A DNA stretch of 64,000 nucleotides from Mycoplasma sp. E35C (GTDB taxonomy: Bacteria > Bacillota_I > Bacilli_A > Mycoplasmatales > Mycoplasmoidaceae), in the NCBI RefSeq assembly GCF_019873825.1, contig NZ_CP068418.1:496001-560000 (forward strand), in the 5' to 3' direction. Positions 20,485 to 33,236 of this stretch are shown piece after piece. The position numbers were made by a program, and so were the translations under genes. How positions within the stretch are numbered: position 1 is the stretch's first letter; each line of letters starts with the position of its first letter. The notes below the pieces were generated by a model. That model had not been told where the DNA came from, did no database searches, and saw only the letters and a program-made list of their open reading frames with translations.

Positions 20485-21831
20485 TTATTTTTGGTTTTTA
20501 GCTTGTAAGTATAAAGCACGTAGCATTGGTGCTAAACCAAGTCCTAATTCATTAGAACCAGTGCCAGCAATATCACAGTGGATTAAATCAACACCTTCAG
20601 CAAATTCGTTTAAGAAGTTAGCAGCACGTGAAGAACCACCTTCTGGACGGTTTGTTGAGTTAGCAATGTCAGCTAATTGTGATTTTAATAATGCTAAGTA
20701 ATCTTCGTGCATTGGTAATCTTCATACACCTTCACCAGCTAATTCAGCATTAGCTTTGAATTCTTCTCAGTTCTTGTCTGATGAAGAGAAAACACCAGTG
20801 TAAGTTTTACCTAAAATGTAGCTCATTAATCCTGTTAATGTCGCAACGTCAAAGATTCTTGTTGCTTTAACATCTAATGCAGCGTATGAAATTGCATCAG
20901 CTAATACTAAACGACCTTCTGCGTCAGTGTTATCAATTTCAACAGTTTTTTTGTTGTAAGCAACAACGATGTCATCTGGACGTTGAGCTGTTGGGCTTAC
21001 TAAGTTTTCAGTTAATGGAGCTAATGCAACCACATTAGTTTTAACTTTGTTTTTAGCTAACGCTAAAACTGTTGATACCACAATAGCAGCACCTGACATA
21101 TCATACTTCATATTTCTCATGTGTGGTCCAGTTTTAATGTTCATACCACCAGAGTCATAAGTAATACCCTTACCTACGTAAGCAAATTTTTGTTTTGAAT
21201 TCTTATTATTTAAGTATTCAACAACCATGAAACGGCATTCACGTTCAGAACCCTTATTAACACCATATAAAAGGTTCATTCCCATCTTTTTAATTTGATC
21301 TCTGTTATATACTGAAATCTTAACGTTCTTTAAATCTTTGAATTCTTTTTGGAAAACTTCAACAAAAGTTTCTGGGTAAAGTTCATCAGATGGAGTGTCT
21401 TGTAATTTTCTACTTAATGTTACTGCTTCGGCAACATTTTTAGCTGCATCGTATGCTGCTTTAAATTCTTTTGAAACTTTAACGTTGAAAGTTGGTTTTT
21501 TATCTGGTTTAGATTTACGAGTGAACGGAATAACACTTGCATATTCGATTGCACAAGCTAATAGAATTGATAAGCTTTCAACATCAGCATTAGTTGCTGT
21601 TAAAAAGCTGTCAATATCAACATTAACTTTATCTTTTTGGGCACAGAACATTTCAACTAATTTTTTGTATAATCTAGCACCATCAAATTGAGTTGTGAAT
21701 TCAAATAGCAATACACCATCTTCTTTTTTAGAATAAGAATATTGTTTAACCTTATTATTAAGCTTAGCTTGGATTAATAATGGTTGTTTTGAAGATGATT
21801 CAGTTTTTTCTTTCTTTTGGTTGGTTTTCAT
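20485..21831 (-). CDS. pepA: Cytosol (leucyl) aminopeptidase, M17 family
   Basis: 448 residues. The M17 catalytic core is complete: KGITYDSGGMNIK (metal-binding Lys and Asp) and the family signature NTDAEGRLVLADA. Further blocks are TRIFDVATLTG and a C-terminal HCDIAGTGSNE. The enzyme is a two-metal hexameric aminopeptidase that releases N-terminal amino acids from peptides, important for an organism that cannot make most amino acids. Two TGA-Trp codons lie in mid-gene. Confidence 0.95.
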
Positions 21832-21986
21832 TTTGTTCTTTCTTAATAATTTATCTAGAGATAAAATGATGATTTTATTTAATTTAAAATATAGTATATT
21901 TTATAAAAAATTTTAACATTAAAAAAATTAATAATTCATTGATATATGAATTAATTGATAAAAAATTTATAATCCAAATTCACAAA

Positions 21987-23111
21987 ATGAGAAATAAACT
22001 GATTAGTGAAAAATTTCAGCAAGTGCCATTGTCACTAGGTGGTCTAGGTCTTGGGACAATCGGGATTGCTTTTGCTTGAAATGCATTATTAAGTCATTTT
22101 GGTTTAAATAAAGCTAATAAACCAGATTATGACTTATCAATCTTGATAATTACGATTATTTTAGCAACATTAAGTTTGTTGTATATCATAATCATGAGCA
22201 TTAAATTTGCTCTTAATAAGAAAAGTATTTTTAGTTTTTTAAAAGATCCAAGACAAGCTGGTTTTGTTTTTCCATTTTTTATGGCAATATCTAGCTTTGG
22301 TAACTTCTTGGGATTTTTAAATCAAAATTATTTTGATAACACTTTTTGGTTTAGCATCATTCTTAATATTATTGTTAATTTTGCCACCTTGTGTCATGTG
22401 TTAGCTTTAATTTATTTTATTAATGTCGTATTAGCCAAACACGATCTAGATAAAGATGAAGTTTATGCTTCATGAACGATGCCATTAGTAGGATTAGGAA
22501 TTTCAACAGGGTTTTATAACAATCTTGGTATCAATAATAAGGGTTATTTAACTTATTTCCAAATCTTATGATTGGTTTGTGGGATTTTATTCTTGGCAAT
22601 TTTTTTATTAGTTGGTTATAAACAATACTTTAAGGGTCATAAGGATAAAAATGATATTGCTTCAATGGCAATCATGGCTTCACCACCTAATTTATTATTA
22701 GTCGGTTTTTTAGTTAGCTTTGATCCTAATTTAACCCAAAATTCATTAATCCATTTAAATGCCAAGTATTTCCAAATCATCGTTTATATCTTATTCTTCT
22801 TTGGTATTGTTGGTATCTTTATTTATTTCTCAACTTTAATTAAATTATTAGTAATCAAACAATCAGGTGTCGCTTGGGTTTCATTAACATTCTCATCAGC
22901 GATCACTGCCACTTCAATGTTTAAGATTATTGATATTTTCGAACCACTTGGTGTTGAATTTGGTGGTTTAAAAAATGTTTTAATCACAATTGGTTTAATC
23001 ATGATTTCAGTTGGATCAATCATCACATCATATTTAAACGTTTATGTTTTTGTTAAATTCAAAACATGATTTAAATACAGATCACAAGTTCATGTAACAG
23101 GCATGATTTAA
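21987..23111 (+). CDS. TDT-family transporter (TehA/Mae1/SLAC1-like)
   Basis: 374 residues with about ten hydrophobic helices. The N-terminus fits the family start (QQVPLSLGGLGLGTIGIAFAW), and conserved spots such as SWTMPLVGLGISTG and MAIMASPPNLLL recur at the expected spacing for the pseudo-repeats. Family members move monovalent anions or dicarboxylates, or act as anion channels; the substrate here cannot be read from sequence. The ATG at 21987 is the first in frame. It is a single-gene unit, divergent from pepA, with its own terminator. Several TGA-Trp codons are present. Confidence 0.6.
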
Positions 23112-23136
23112 ATTAATTATTGATACAAAACTTTAA

Positions 23137-23165
23137 CCCCCCTATCATTTGATAGGGGTTTTTGT
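23137..23165 (+). terminator. Terminator after the TDT-type transporter
   Basis: Stem CCCCTATC / GATAGGGG, loop ATTT, followed by TTTTTG. Confidence 0.88.
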
Positions 23166-23260
23166 TTGCATTTTATATCTTGATATGAATTATCGAATAA
23201 GTTAAAGAATCTTGTTATATCAAGTTTTAATGTAGGTCGGTTTTATTAATTGATTAATAA

Positions 23261-23294
23261 AAAAATATCTGCTGATTGATTAGCAGATATTTTT
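23261..23294 (-). terminator. Terminator after grpE
   Basis: Thirteen-bp stem AAAAATATCTGCT / AGCAGATATTTTT with an 8-nt loop, about 20 nt after the grpE stop. Confidence 0.87.
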
Positions 23295-23314
23295 AGAGTA
23301 TATATTGGTTTTTA

Positions 23315-24322
23315 TTATTTCTTATTAATTTGGTGACGAATTGGTTGTTGTTGGCTTGCTTGTTTTTGAGCTGGTGCTTGTTGTGGTGGAGGAGTTGGTG
23401 ATTTAGTTGGTTGTTTTAATGTTTGTGGAGCTGTTGGTTTAGCAGCAGGAGCTGAGATTGGTGGTTTTTGTTTAATTTCAGCTGATTGATCTTGCGCACT
23501 ATTCACTGGTGCTGTTGGTTCGTTTGCTTCGTCAGTTACTTCACCAACATAACCAACACCATCAGATACACTAACCATCGCATGACGAATTACACGGTCG
23601 TATAATTTATAACCTGATTTCATCACTTTACATACATGATCAGCTGGGTAGTTTGGATCACTGATTTTATCAGAAGCACTCATGTATTTTTCATCAAACT
23701 TATCACCAGGTTTGATTTCTAGACGGTGAATATTAACAGTATTTAATCAGTTAATAAATGAGTTTAATACCATTCTAAATCCACTTACATAGTTTTTAAT
23801 AGCTGGATCTAGTGAAGCAAAATCTAATGCGATTTCTAATTGGTCAACGATGTTAATTGCTGAGTCAATTGATTTTTCAATTGCGTATTTTTTTGCTTCT
23901 TCTAATTCTTCTTTTTTACGTTTATCTAATTCTTCGATACGTTCGTTGATCTTTTTTTGTGCTGTTGCTTCAACGTCTTGAATCTTCTTTTTGAAGTTTT
24001 CATTAGTTAATTCTAAACGTGAATCTAAATCAGTAATGTAAGCATCAACGTTGTTGAATGATTTATCTAATTTTAAGAATTGTTCAGTTAATAATTCGCT
24101 AACACGTTGTAATTTGTGTTTTTGATTATTTGAGTTTTGAACAAAGTTCAACAGATCAGTTAAGATTTGTTTAATTTGTGCTTTTTCATTAGCAATATTA
24201 ACACTAGAAGCTTGTGGTTGACTAGTTGTTGTTTCTTGTGCTTCTTCTTTGTTGTTTTGGTCGTCTAACATTTCTTCTACTTCTTGGAATTCATCCATCA
24301 TGTTTTTATCTTGATTGTTCAT
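23315..24322 (-). CDS. grpE: Nucleotide exchange factor GrpE with a Pro/Gln-rich tail
   Basis: 335 residues, longer than the usual ~200. The core is normal: an acidic N-terminus, a long coiled coil (about 60-150), an [12 protein letters not shown] region, and the beta-wing with [11 protein letters not shown] and [17 protein letters not shown]. The last ~90 residues are a Pro/Gln/Ala/Lys tail ([27 protein letters not shown]). GrpE releases ADP from DnaK. It starts 10 nt after the topJ stop, so it is coupled to that DnaJ-like gene. One TGA-Trp separates the two halves. Confidence 0.93.
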
Positions 24323-24332
24323 TTTTAATTAC

Positions 24333-27300
24333 CTACTTTTTGTTAGCCTTCTCACGAATCTTTCTAATGTCATCTAGTGTCTTAATGTCTTTGATGGTGT
24401 TTAGCACACGATTGAATGCTAAGGTTTGTTGTTGCTGTTGGTTAGCTTGTTGTTCAACTTGTTCTTTAATTGGAGTTGAACTGTCTGATTGGAAGTTTCA
24501 GTTTTGTTGTTCTTGTTGTAATTCTTGTTGGTTGTATTTTAATTCTTTAATTTCACGAAGGGCTAACTTGTTGAAGTGCTCAACTTGTAAGTTTGGTAGT
24601 TTTGCCACTTCTTCAAGACTTAATGAACCATCGTTAGTCTTATTGATATCTGCATATACAACGTGAATTACTAATGATCCTTTGTCAAAGTGTGATCGAG
24701 TTTCAAAGTCATATCGAGCTTCTAGACCCATGTCTTTAATGATTACTTGATCACCAGCTTTTGTGCCAGGTGGTATTCTTACATTAATCAGTTTGTTGAT
24801 TGTCGGAACTTTGATAATACCACCAATTGAAGCTAACATCGGATCAACTAATGCTTTAACGTGAATGTCGTTGTTTTTGATTGTAAAGAAGTTTGATGGA
24901 ATAACTTTAAAGATAACTGTTAGATCACCTTTTAGATTGTTCGGGAAGATATGACCAAAACCTGGGTAGTTTACTGAGATATTTAGTTGTGAAGTGATTG
25001 GTAGTTTGATATCTAATGTAATCGCTTCATTTGTATATGATTTACCTAAACAGTTCTTACATGCAATTCTGATTAACTTACCATAACGGTTACATACAGC
25101 ACACGATTCAACATTACCTTCAACATTACGACATGCTGGACATAATCTGTATGGTTCATTAGCAGTTAGATCAATTCCTGTTGCTGAACAATGATTACAT
25201 GGAGTGTGGCGAGTATATTTGATACGCTTAATTGCATTGTTGAATAGTAACACTTGATGCACTTCAACTTCTTTAATGACATTAATTTCGTTTAAGCGTT
25301 CAATTTGAATTAAGTTCGGTTCTTGATATTTCTTGCCAGTAGCTTGATTTGTTTCATTTTCACCCAAGCGTCTTAATAATCTTGATTTGAAATTGCTTAA
25401 ATCATTAATTGCTTTGGCAAGGTTTTTCGAATTATCGTTATCTTCCATTTTTACACCTGCTTGTTTTCGCAACAACTTAATGCTGTAATCATATGCTTGA
25501 TCAATTGATGTGTGCATTGGGCGAACTGGTTGTTGTAAAGGGTCATAATCAGTTTGTTCATATACTTTATGATCGTCACTTTGTTCTTTAATCGCATCAT
25601 CACTTTCAATTTGATTGATTAAGTTATCGTTTAAGTTTAGGTTTGAATTGACGATCGTTGGTTCTGTGATGTTGATAAATTCTTTATTATCATCAACAAC
25701 TTCGTAATTGTTTTCATCACTAACGATGATGTTATCATCGTTGTTTTCAATGATAATGTCGGTTGCATTATCATTCTTATTAGCTTGAACTTGATTATCT
25801 TCGCCTAATAGATCTTCAATTGATAAGAAGTCGTCTTCTTCTTTGGTATCAAAAGAAGTTGATTTTTTATTATCTTCTTCTTCACCAAATAACGCTTTGA
25901 ATTCTTCTTCTCTACGTTGTTCTTCTGATTGATTAATTTGAGCGTTTATTGCACGGTTAGCTTCTAACGATTCAACTTCAACAACCTTATCAAGGGCTTT
26001 TTGGTTTTGCTCTTCTACTAATTGCCAGTCTTCTTGTTGGTTATCTGATTGTTTTAATTCGTTGATTAATTCTTTTTGTTTTGTTTCTTGAAGCTCTTCT
26101 TCGATGATTGCTTCTTCGATTTTGATCTCGTCGTCTTTTTTTTCGACTTGTTGATTAGTTGGTTGTGCTTCTTCTTTAATTTCTAGTGTTGCTTGTTCTT
26201 GTAGTAATTCTTCTAGATCATCAGCACTTTCTTCTTCATACCAATTCTTTTCAAAAGCAACAGGTTCAACTAGGTTATATTCTTGTGGTCAGTTAGCTTC
26301 TGATTTAGCTGGAACTTTTTCTGGTTTAATTTCAGCCAGTTCAAACTTAATTTCTTGTAAATTAGAAAAATCAACAGTAACGATTGGAATTTCTTTAACC
26401 TTAGTTTGTGGTGCTGAAACTTTTGGTTTAGCTTTTTCAACTTCTGGTTGAACTTCTTCTTGTGGTTGATCTGAACTTGGTTGTTCAACTGGTTGCTGTT
26501 CAGTTTGAAGTTTAACTTCATCAGTTGACTCAGAAATTGGTTGTTCTGATTCAGTTTGTTCTTGCGTTTGTTGTTTAGTTGATTGTTCTTGTGAAACTTC
26601 TTGAACTTCTTTTTCTTCTTGTGTTGGTGTTGCTTGTTGTGCAGCTAATTGTTCAGTTGTGAATTCAGTTTGTTCAGCTGTTGGTTGTTCAACTTGTTCA
26701 GTAGTTTTAATTTCTGGAGCTTGAACTTTTGGTTGTTCTTTAACTTCTTGTTTATCTTCTTCTTGTTTAACTTCAGAAGTTGTTTGTTGAGTTGTGCGGT
26801 TTTTAATTAAGAATGATAGATCAAACGGACTGCGTAAAGTTGAAGTAGCATTTTTCTTCTTAGAGAAGTCAACAATTTCAGGCATGTTGGCTTCGTCAAA
26901 GTCATCATCACTGACTTCTTCTAATTCTGGCGCTGCTTGTTCAGTTTGTTCTTCTTCTTGTGCTTGAGTTTCTTGTTGTGCTTCAATTACTTCTTCAACT
27001 TGTGTTGGTTGTTCAACTGTTGATTCTTCTGCCTGAACTTGTTCAGCTTGTTCTTCTTGGGTTGGTTGCGCTTGAACTTCTTCACTAGCAGTTTGTTGTT
27101 CTTCAACAACTTGTTCTTCTTGTTGTTCAGCTGCTTTTTGTGCTTCTTCTTCTTGACGAATTAATTCTTCAATCGCTTCAGTTGTTGTTTGTGGTTTTTC
27201 TTCTGTAACTTCAGCTTGAACTTCTTGGCTTAGTTCAACTTCTGGTTCAGTTGTTAATTCTTCTTGCGCTTGTTCAGTTACCACATAATCATCTTCAACT

Positions 27301-28196
27301 GTTGTTTGTGTTGGTTGAACTTCTTCAATAGAAGATGCTTGAACATCTGGAACTTCTGATTCTTCTTGTTCAAGGATTGCTTCTTCTTCACCACGAGTTG
27401 AAATGAAGTTATTATCATCATCGAAATAACCTTCTCAAATTCATTCGTTGGCATCATTATAATAACCATAATCAGGATCACCAATAAAGCGTGTCCATGA
27501 CATGTCTTCATCTTCTTGATCTTGTTGAACTGTTTGTTCTGTTGTTTCTTTATTATCATCAAACAGTTTTTCATTTAGATCAATATCACTAGTTATTTCT
27601 GGTGATACTTCAACTGTTTCAGTTGGTTTTTCACTATCATCAAATAGTTTTTCATCAAAGCCTGATGATGGTGTTTCATCAACTTTTTCAACAGTATCGT
27701 CAAACAGACGTGGTTCATCAGCACTAGTAGTAGCTGCTTCCACATCAATGATTTCTGGTTCAGTTTCAATTGTTTTTGACGCTTCTTTTGACTTGGCTCA
27801 GAACCCACCCTTTTTGTCTTTTTTCTTCTTTTTCTTCTTTTTGCCAAAGTCTTCATCATCATCTAATCAATCATCGTCAAATGAGATGTCATCAAATTCG
27901 TCAGCGGCATTAATCGTATCAAAGAACGAATTAAAAATATCAGGGTCAATATCTAGATCACCTTCACGATCTAAACCATCATGACCATACTTATCGTATC
28001 GTGCCTTCTTTTCTTCATTTGAAAGCACTTCATACGCTTCATTTACTTCTTTAAACAGTCGTTCAGCGTCAGCATCCCCTTGGTTTGTGTCAGGGTGATA
28101 TTTTTTAGCCAGCTTTCTAAACGCGCGCTTTATTTCTCGTTCATCTGCGTCTCTGTCTATCTCTAATACTTCGTAATAATCGCGCTTTTCTGCCAT
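24333..28196 (-). CDS. topJ: TopJ-type DnaJ-like cochaperone with EAGR box
   Basis: 1287 residues in one frame with several TGA-Trp codons. Order: J domain at 1-70 with the HPD tripeptide (KKYHPDTNQ); an acidic stretch with a poly-Lys run; an EAGR box at about 233-263 ([18 protein letters not shown], then W-I-W-E-G-Y-F); some 600 residues extremely rich in Glu, Gln, Thr and Val; and at about 890-1230 the DnaJ C-terminal region with four CxxC-type motifs ([20 protein letters not shown]). EAGR boxes are known from terminal-organelle proteins of gliding mycoplasmas. TopJ is a cochaperone needed for adhesin and organelle maturation in M. pneumoniae. grpE follows after 10 nt. Confidence 0.88.
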
Positions 28197-28289
28197 AAAA
28201 ACCTATGTTAATCTATAAAAGATCAATAAAATGTCTAGTATATACTCTGTTTAAATTATAACTAATTAATTTTTATTTTTTGAACGGAT

Positions 28290-29090
28290 TTATTCAATCA
28301 TTAGCTTATCAATAAATTCTTTAATAAAGTGATAATAAAGTGACTTATTAATTAGATGGGGTAAATGAGCTGCTTCATCAATAATTCTGGTTGTGAGTTT
28401 ATTGGTAAATTTACTAATAAATTCAATTGATTTATGGGGTGGGATTACTGCATCATTTTCTCCAAAAATCAATAATACGGGTTTGTTGTTTAACGCACTA
28501 TAAGCATTGGTTAGCAATTGTTTGGCATTAGTTGATAAGAGATTAAAAAACAACGGTAGTTTTTCTTTATTATCCTTATAGATCTTTTTAAGCCAACTAA
28601 ATAAAGAAATTTGATCGTTAGTTGTTTGTTCATCACTCAGTTTTTGTAAGGATGATTTGAATCCAAATGATTTTAAAGAATCAACAATTCTTTTTTTATC
28701 AAAACTATAGATTGATGGATTCAAGGGAGCTTCAAGAATTAATGCTTTGATTTTGTTGGGAATTAAATAATTAACAACACTACAAATCCCACCACCCATG
28801 GAATGACCAATTAATATTACGTTATCTAGTTGTTTTTGATTAATAAAATCAACAACTAGATCGCTGAATAATTCTAGCTTTAATTGTTTTTTATTATCCT
28901 GATCTAATAAAAGGTTATTTCCATGTCCAGGCAGATCAAAGGTGTAATAATTGATTTGATCATTCTTAAATGCTTTAAAGATTTCAGTATGTCTGGCATG
29001 TGATGAACTAAAACCATGAACAAAAACAGCATTATATTTAGAACGCTTAATTTTTTGTTCATAACTTAATAGTTCAATTTTTTGTTGCAT
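28290..29090 (-). CDS. Alpha/beta-hydrolase (esterase/lipase-like)
   Basis: 266 residues. The fold is marked by an oxyanion-hole motif near the N-terminus (VFVHGFSSSHARH), the nucleophile elbow GHSMGGG (Ser at about 96), an Asp in LIFGENDAVIPP and a late His (EAAHLPH): a complete triad. Family members hydrolyse esters or lysophospholipids; the substrate is not evident. It sits between a coiled-coil gene and topJ on the same strand with gaps of 25 and 93 nt. No TGA codon interrupts it. Confidence 0.88.
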   Translation of the reverse strand: MQQKIELLSYEQKIKRSKYNAVFVHGFSSSHARHTEIFKAFKNDQINYYTFDLPGHGNNLLLDQDNKKQLKLELFSDLVVDFINQKQLDNVILIGHSMGGGICSVVNYLIPNKIKALILEAPLNPSIYSFDKKRIVDSLKSFGFKSSLQKLSDEQTTNDQISLFSWLKKIYKDNKEKLPLFFNLLSTNAKQLLTNAYSALNNKPVLLIFGENDAVIPPHKSIEFISKFTNKLTTRIIDEAAHLPHLINKSLYYHFIKEFIDKLMIE

Positions 29091-29115
29091 TGGTTTTAGT
29101 TAATCAGTTATATTC

Positions 29116-31320
29116 TTAGTTTTTCTTATCAAAAACTAATTGCACACGTTTGGTGCTTTGTTTATTATTATTCTTTTGATCTTTCAGTTCGATCTTTTTA
29201 GTTTTCATTAATAAACTGTTGTATTCGTCTGTTAGTGTGTTGTCTATATCATTCAGACTTCATTCTTCAATTTCTTCGTTGATTTCAGTTTTGTATTTAT
29301 TAATGAAGTTAGGGTTATAAATTTTAGTTTTGTGGTTATTTTGTTGGTTTTTAGCTCTAATTTGGTTAATGTTTTTTTCGAAATGATTGTTAATAGATTC
29401 AAAGATCTTCTTATCTTCTTTTAGTGATTCGTTTAAATCATTAACATTAAATGAACGTAAGGTTTTTTTAGTCAGTTCATCCTTCTTTTCATTAACAGCT
29501 TCATAAACCACTTCATTAGATAATGAAGTTAGTTCAGATGTTAAACTTTGTAATTTTGTTTCAAGAGCTAGATCATTAAATGAGTTAGCACCTAGTTCAA
29601 AGTCTTCAAAGTGTTTTTTAGCTAATTCTCTGGTTGGTTGGTTTTGGATATTAATCACCTGGTTAGTTGATGATTTTAATATCGCAATATCACGTTTTAA
29701 GGTCTGAATTTCTTTATCCTTAGCATTAACATCTAAGAATAATTCATTAATTCTTAATTGGTTTGAGTGCGTAGTTTCTGCCATCACTTTTAGTTGTGCT
29801 AAAAGTTGGGTAACTAGTTCATCCTTTTTAATTAAACGCACTTCTAGATCGTGGTTGATTTGGGTTGATAGTTGGTTGAACTTGGTTTCAATACCAGTTT
29901 TTAGTTGGTTGATTTCAACTAGTGATTGTTCTTGGTTTTGAACGTTTTGGTTTTGTTCTAAAATTTGCTTATATTCATTAACTTGTTTATAAGCATTGCT
30001 AATAATTTCTTGTGCTTGTTCACTAGCTTGTTTTAAGATTTGCTCACGTTCTTTTTCTAGATTTAATCTAGCTAGTTCCATTTGACTGCGATGATTTTGG
30101 ATTTCTTTTTTCATATCATCACTAATCAATTCAATATCAATTTGGCGTTTGTTTAATGAATCATTTAGTTCATCTAAATCTTTTGAACGTTTTTCTAGAT
30201 GCTCTTTGTATTCTTCTAGTTTAGCAATATTTTTTAAGTAATGTTCTTCAACATCTTTTAGCGCTGATTTTGTTACTTTGTTAATATCAATTTCTTGATT
30301 AGATAACTCAGGCTGTTTTGATTCAACCTGATCAAAATCAACAACCTTAGTGGCATTTTCAATTTCTTCTTTGGTAATATCTTCAATTAAGAAATCATCA
30401 AAAGCAGTGTTTTTTTGCGCTGTTGGCTGTTTGATTGGTTGGGTTTTATCAGTTTTAATTTCACGATCATCAAGATTAGTTTTTAGATAATCTTTGGTAT
30501 GATCAGGCATTGAATTTAATACTTCATTAGTTGAAATCAGATTGTTAGTATCATCATTGGGTTCGTATTGAACATCTAGAATGTTGGTTAGATCAACTTG
30601 TTGTTCTTCGTGATCATCTGTTTGTTCAAAATCATAATTACTACCATTTGTTAGATGTTCTTCATCTTTGGTTTTGGTAATAATATCAGTTTTTTCATTA
30701 ATAAATTTATGTGTTGAATCTTCTTCAAAAACACTTGATATTGATTGCTTAATTGGATTGATATCATCAACTTTAATATCATCCTTATCTATTTTTTTAT
30801 TATTATCCTGATTAATCTTAATTGGTTCATTAGTATCATCTTGTGTGCTGATGTATGAACTTAAATTTTTAGTAAACGCTTCTATTAAGTTATTATCAGA
30901 ATCTTCGGTTGGATCATCGCCAACAAAACGAGTTTTTTTAATCTCGTCATCAACTTTTAGATTAGCTTTATTTTTAGTTTCATTGTCATTAATAAAACTA
31001 GAGCGGTGGATTTCAAAATCTAAATCAAGATCATCTTCTTGATCGTTTATGTCGTTTAAAATACTTTTTTGTTTAGTAACCGTGCGGTTTTTTGATCAGT
31101 TTTCATAATCACTAATCACATCATCCAAGAATGCTAAATCATCCTTAGTTGATTGTTTGTTTTTATTGTTATTAGTGTAACGGTTTTGATTATCATTATC
31201 CAAATTTAATTCTTTGATTAAATCTGAATCAAAATCATTAAACTTATTAGTTTTTAATTTATTAGCACTTTGTCGCTTATTAAAATAAAACTGATTTCTT
31301 TTATTGTCTTTATTATCCAT
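29116..31320 (-). CDS. Large acidic coiled-coil protein, candidate cytoskeletal component
   Basis: 734 residues; TGA-Trp codons near both ends. The first ~270 residues are disordered-looking and rich in Asp, Asn and Lys. A long coiled coil spans about 330-640 (for example KNIAKLEEYKEHLEKRSKDL and a Gln-rich heptad stretch near 460-500). There is no signal peptide or membrane helix, so it is cytosolic. The composition resembles terminal-organelle or cytoskeletal proteins of pneumoniae-group mycoplasmas, but I do not recognise a named one. It follows a second coiled-coil gene and precedes the hydrolase and topJ. Confidence 0.7.
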
Positions 31321-31472
31321 CGCTAATCTAAAAGTATGCTTTTATTTTAAATTAAATATTAAATAAATAAAAAAGTCATCACACACAATTAAATTGCTTA
31401 ATGCTGCTTCATTTCTGACCTGACATGTTTCACGTTAATTGTTGCAATGACTAAATAATTTTAATATATCTA

Positions 31473-33173
31473 TTATTTAAATTCAGGATTTTTTTTATCT
31501 AAAAGTTTTTGAGTTTTCTTTTGCTTTTTGTGATCCTTCTTTTCTTTGATTCTTTTTTTAGCTTCTGAAAACTGTTTAGCTCAAGCTGAATCTAATCCTT
31601 CATCATCATCTAAGTATTCAATAATCTTACCATTTGATGGTGTTTTTTTGGTTAATTCTAATGGTTGATTGTTAATTTCTTTAGACTTTTGAAAGGTCTC
31701 ATTAACTTGGTTAATTGCCTTATCTAAGTCCATGATTTTTTTATTAGTGCGATCATCATCACTGATTTTTAGAACTTTTTGTAATGATAATTGTGAAGCA
31801 TTAATTTTATCTAGTTGGTCTGAAATTGATTTTGATACTGATAATAAATGGTCATTATCGTTGTATTTTTTAACCAATAAATTATTTAATTTATCAAGAT
31901 CAGTATTTTCAGCTGTTAATAATTCAACTTGAGCTGCTAATTCTTTATTTTTTTCTTGTTCAACTTTGATTGCTTCGTTTAACTCACGATTGGTATATAC
32001 AATTAAATCATATTCAGATTTAATGCGCTTCATTTCATTAGTTGTAAGTTTAGCTGTTTCTTCTGCTTGTAATAAAGCGTTCTTCATTACTTCGATTTTA
32101 GCTTCGTTAGCAATTAAAATCTTATCAACTTCGTTCTTATGTTTTTCATAAGTGCGCTCAACTGTTTCTTCGTATTCTTTAACTTCTTGTTTTAGTTTTT
32201 GTTCTAATTGAGCAAACTTAATCTTAACCCCTTCTTTAATTCCATCATTAATTAATTGGTTAACGATGTCAGGTTGATCTTTGATGAATTTCTTAAATTC
32301 ATCATCTTTGTGTTTAATTTTAGTTTTTAATTGGTTTACTAAAAGATCTTTTTCTTTAACCTTAGTTTTTAGTTCAAATGATAAGATTTCATAATTACGT
32401 AATACTTTTTTAATCTTATCAATTTCAGCATAATAATCCTGAGTTCTTAATGCAATTTGGTTTTCAGTATTGACATCACGTTCATAAATTTCGTGCATTA
32501 AGTTGCTATTTTCTTCTTTAAGCTGAGTTACTTTTTCTTTTAGTTTGTTGTAATAATCAGAAATCTTTTCAATCTTACGATCATAAAAATCTTTCATTTT
32601 TGTGATCTCTTCTTCAAAGATTTTCTTAGTTTCTTCTTGGCTTCTAACAAAATCTTCTTGGTGTTTATTTTTGATTTCTTCTACTTCTTTATAAAATTTT
32701 AGTTCTAAGTCTTTTTTAGTAGCTTCGTGTTCAGAGACAGTAACAATATGATCAAAGTGTTTTGATTTACCGTTTTGAATCAATTCATTTTGTTCATTCA
32801 AGAACGCAATGCGTTCTTTTTCTAATTCAGCTTTTTGTTTGGCTAATTCTGCTTTTTCTAATTCTAGATCAGTAAAATTCTTATTCAGAATTAACTTATC
32901 TAATTCTCTTTGTAACGGCGCAACAAACTTATATGTCTTGATGTATTTGTGTAAGTGTTCAACTCACAAATGATCAGGCATATTATTTTTTTTGGCTCTT
33001 AAATAACTTTTTTTAGCACTTTCTAAAAAGTCAGAAACATCATATTCTTTAGCGTTTGGATGTTGGGTTAAAAACGCATTAATACAATACTCAGCTTTGT
33101 TGGCATCAAAGTCTTCTAGAATTTGTTCTTTGAAATTCTCATCAAGACTAAAAACTTTATCACTACTAGACAT
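31473..33173 (-). CDS. Coiled-coil protein, candidate cytoskeletal component
   Basis: 566 residues. A small globular N-terminal part (about 1-95, containing a YDVSDFLESAKKSYLRAKKN segment) is followed by an almost unbroken coiled coil (about 100-520, heptads of Glu, Lys, Leu and Ile) and a basic C-terminus (KKRIKEKKDHKKQKKTQK). It has no membrane segment. First gene of the minus-strand block leading through a second coiled-coil protein to topJ-grpE. Its start is 63 nt from the divergent flavoprotein gene. Function unknown; a structural role is inferred from architecture. Confidence 0.7.
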
Positions 33174-33236
33174 TAAAAACTTAATTTTTATATAAATATA
33201 TAAGTATCTAAAATATTATATTATATTCAAAAAATT

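Noticed and set aside
24226-24666. Cys/Leu-rich plus-strand frame opposite topJ/grpE
   Set aside because: It is the complement of Gln- and Glu-rich codons (caa, gaa) of topJ and grpE and has no independent support.
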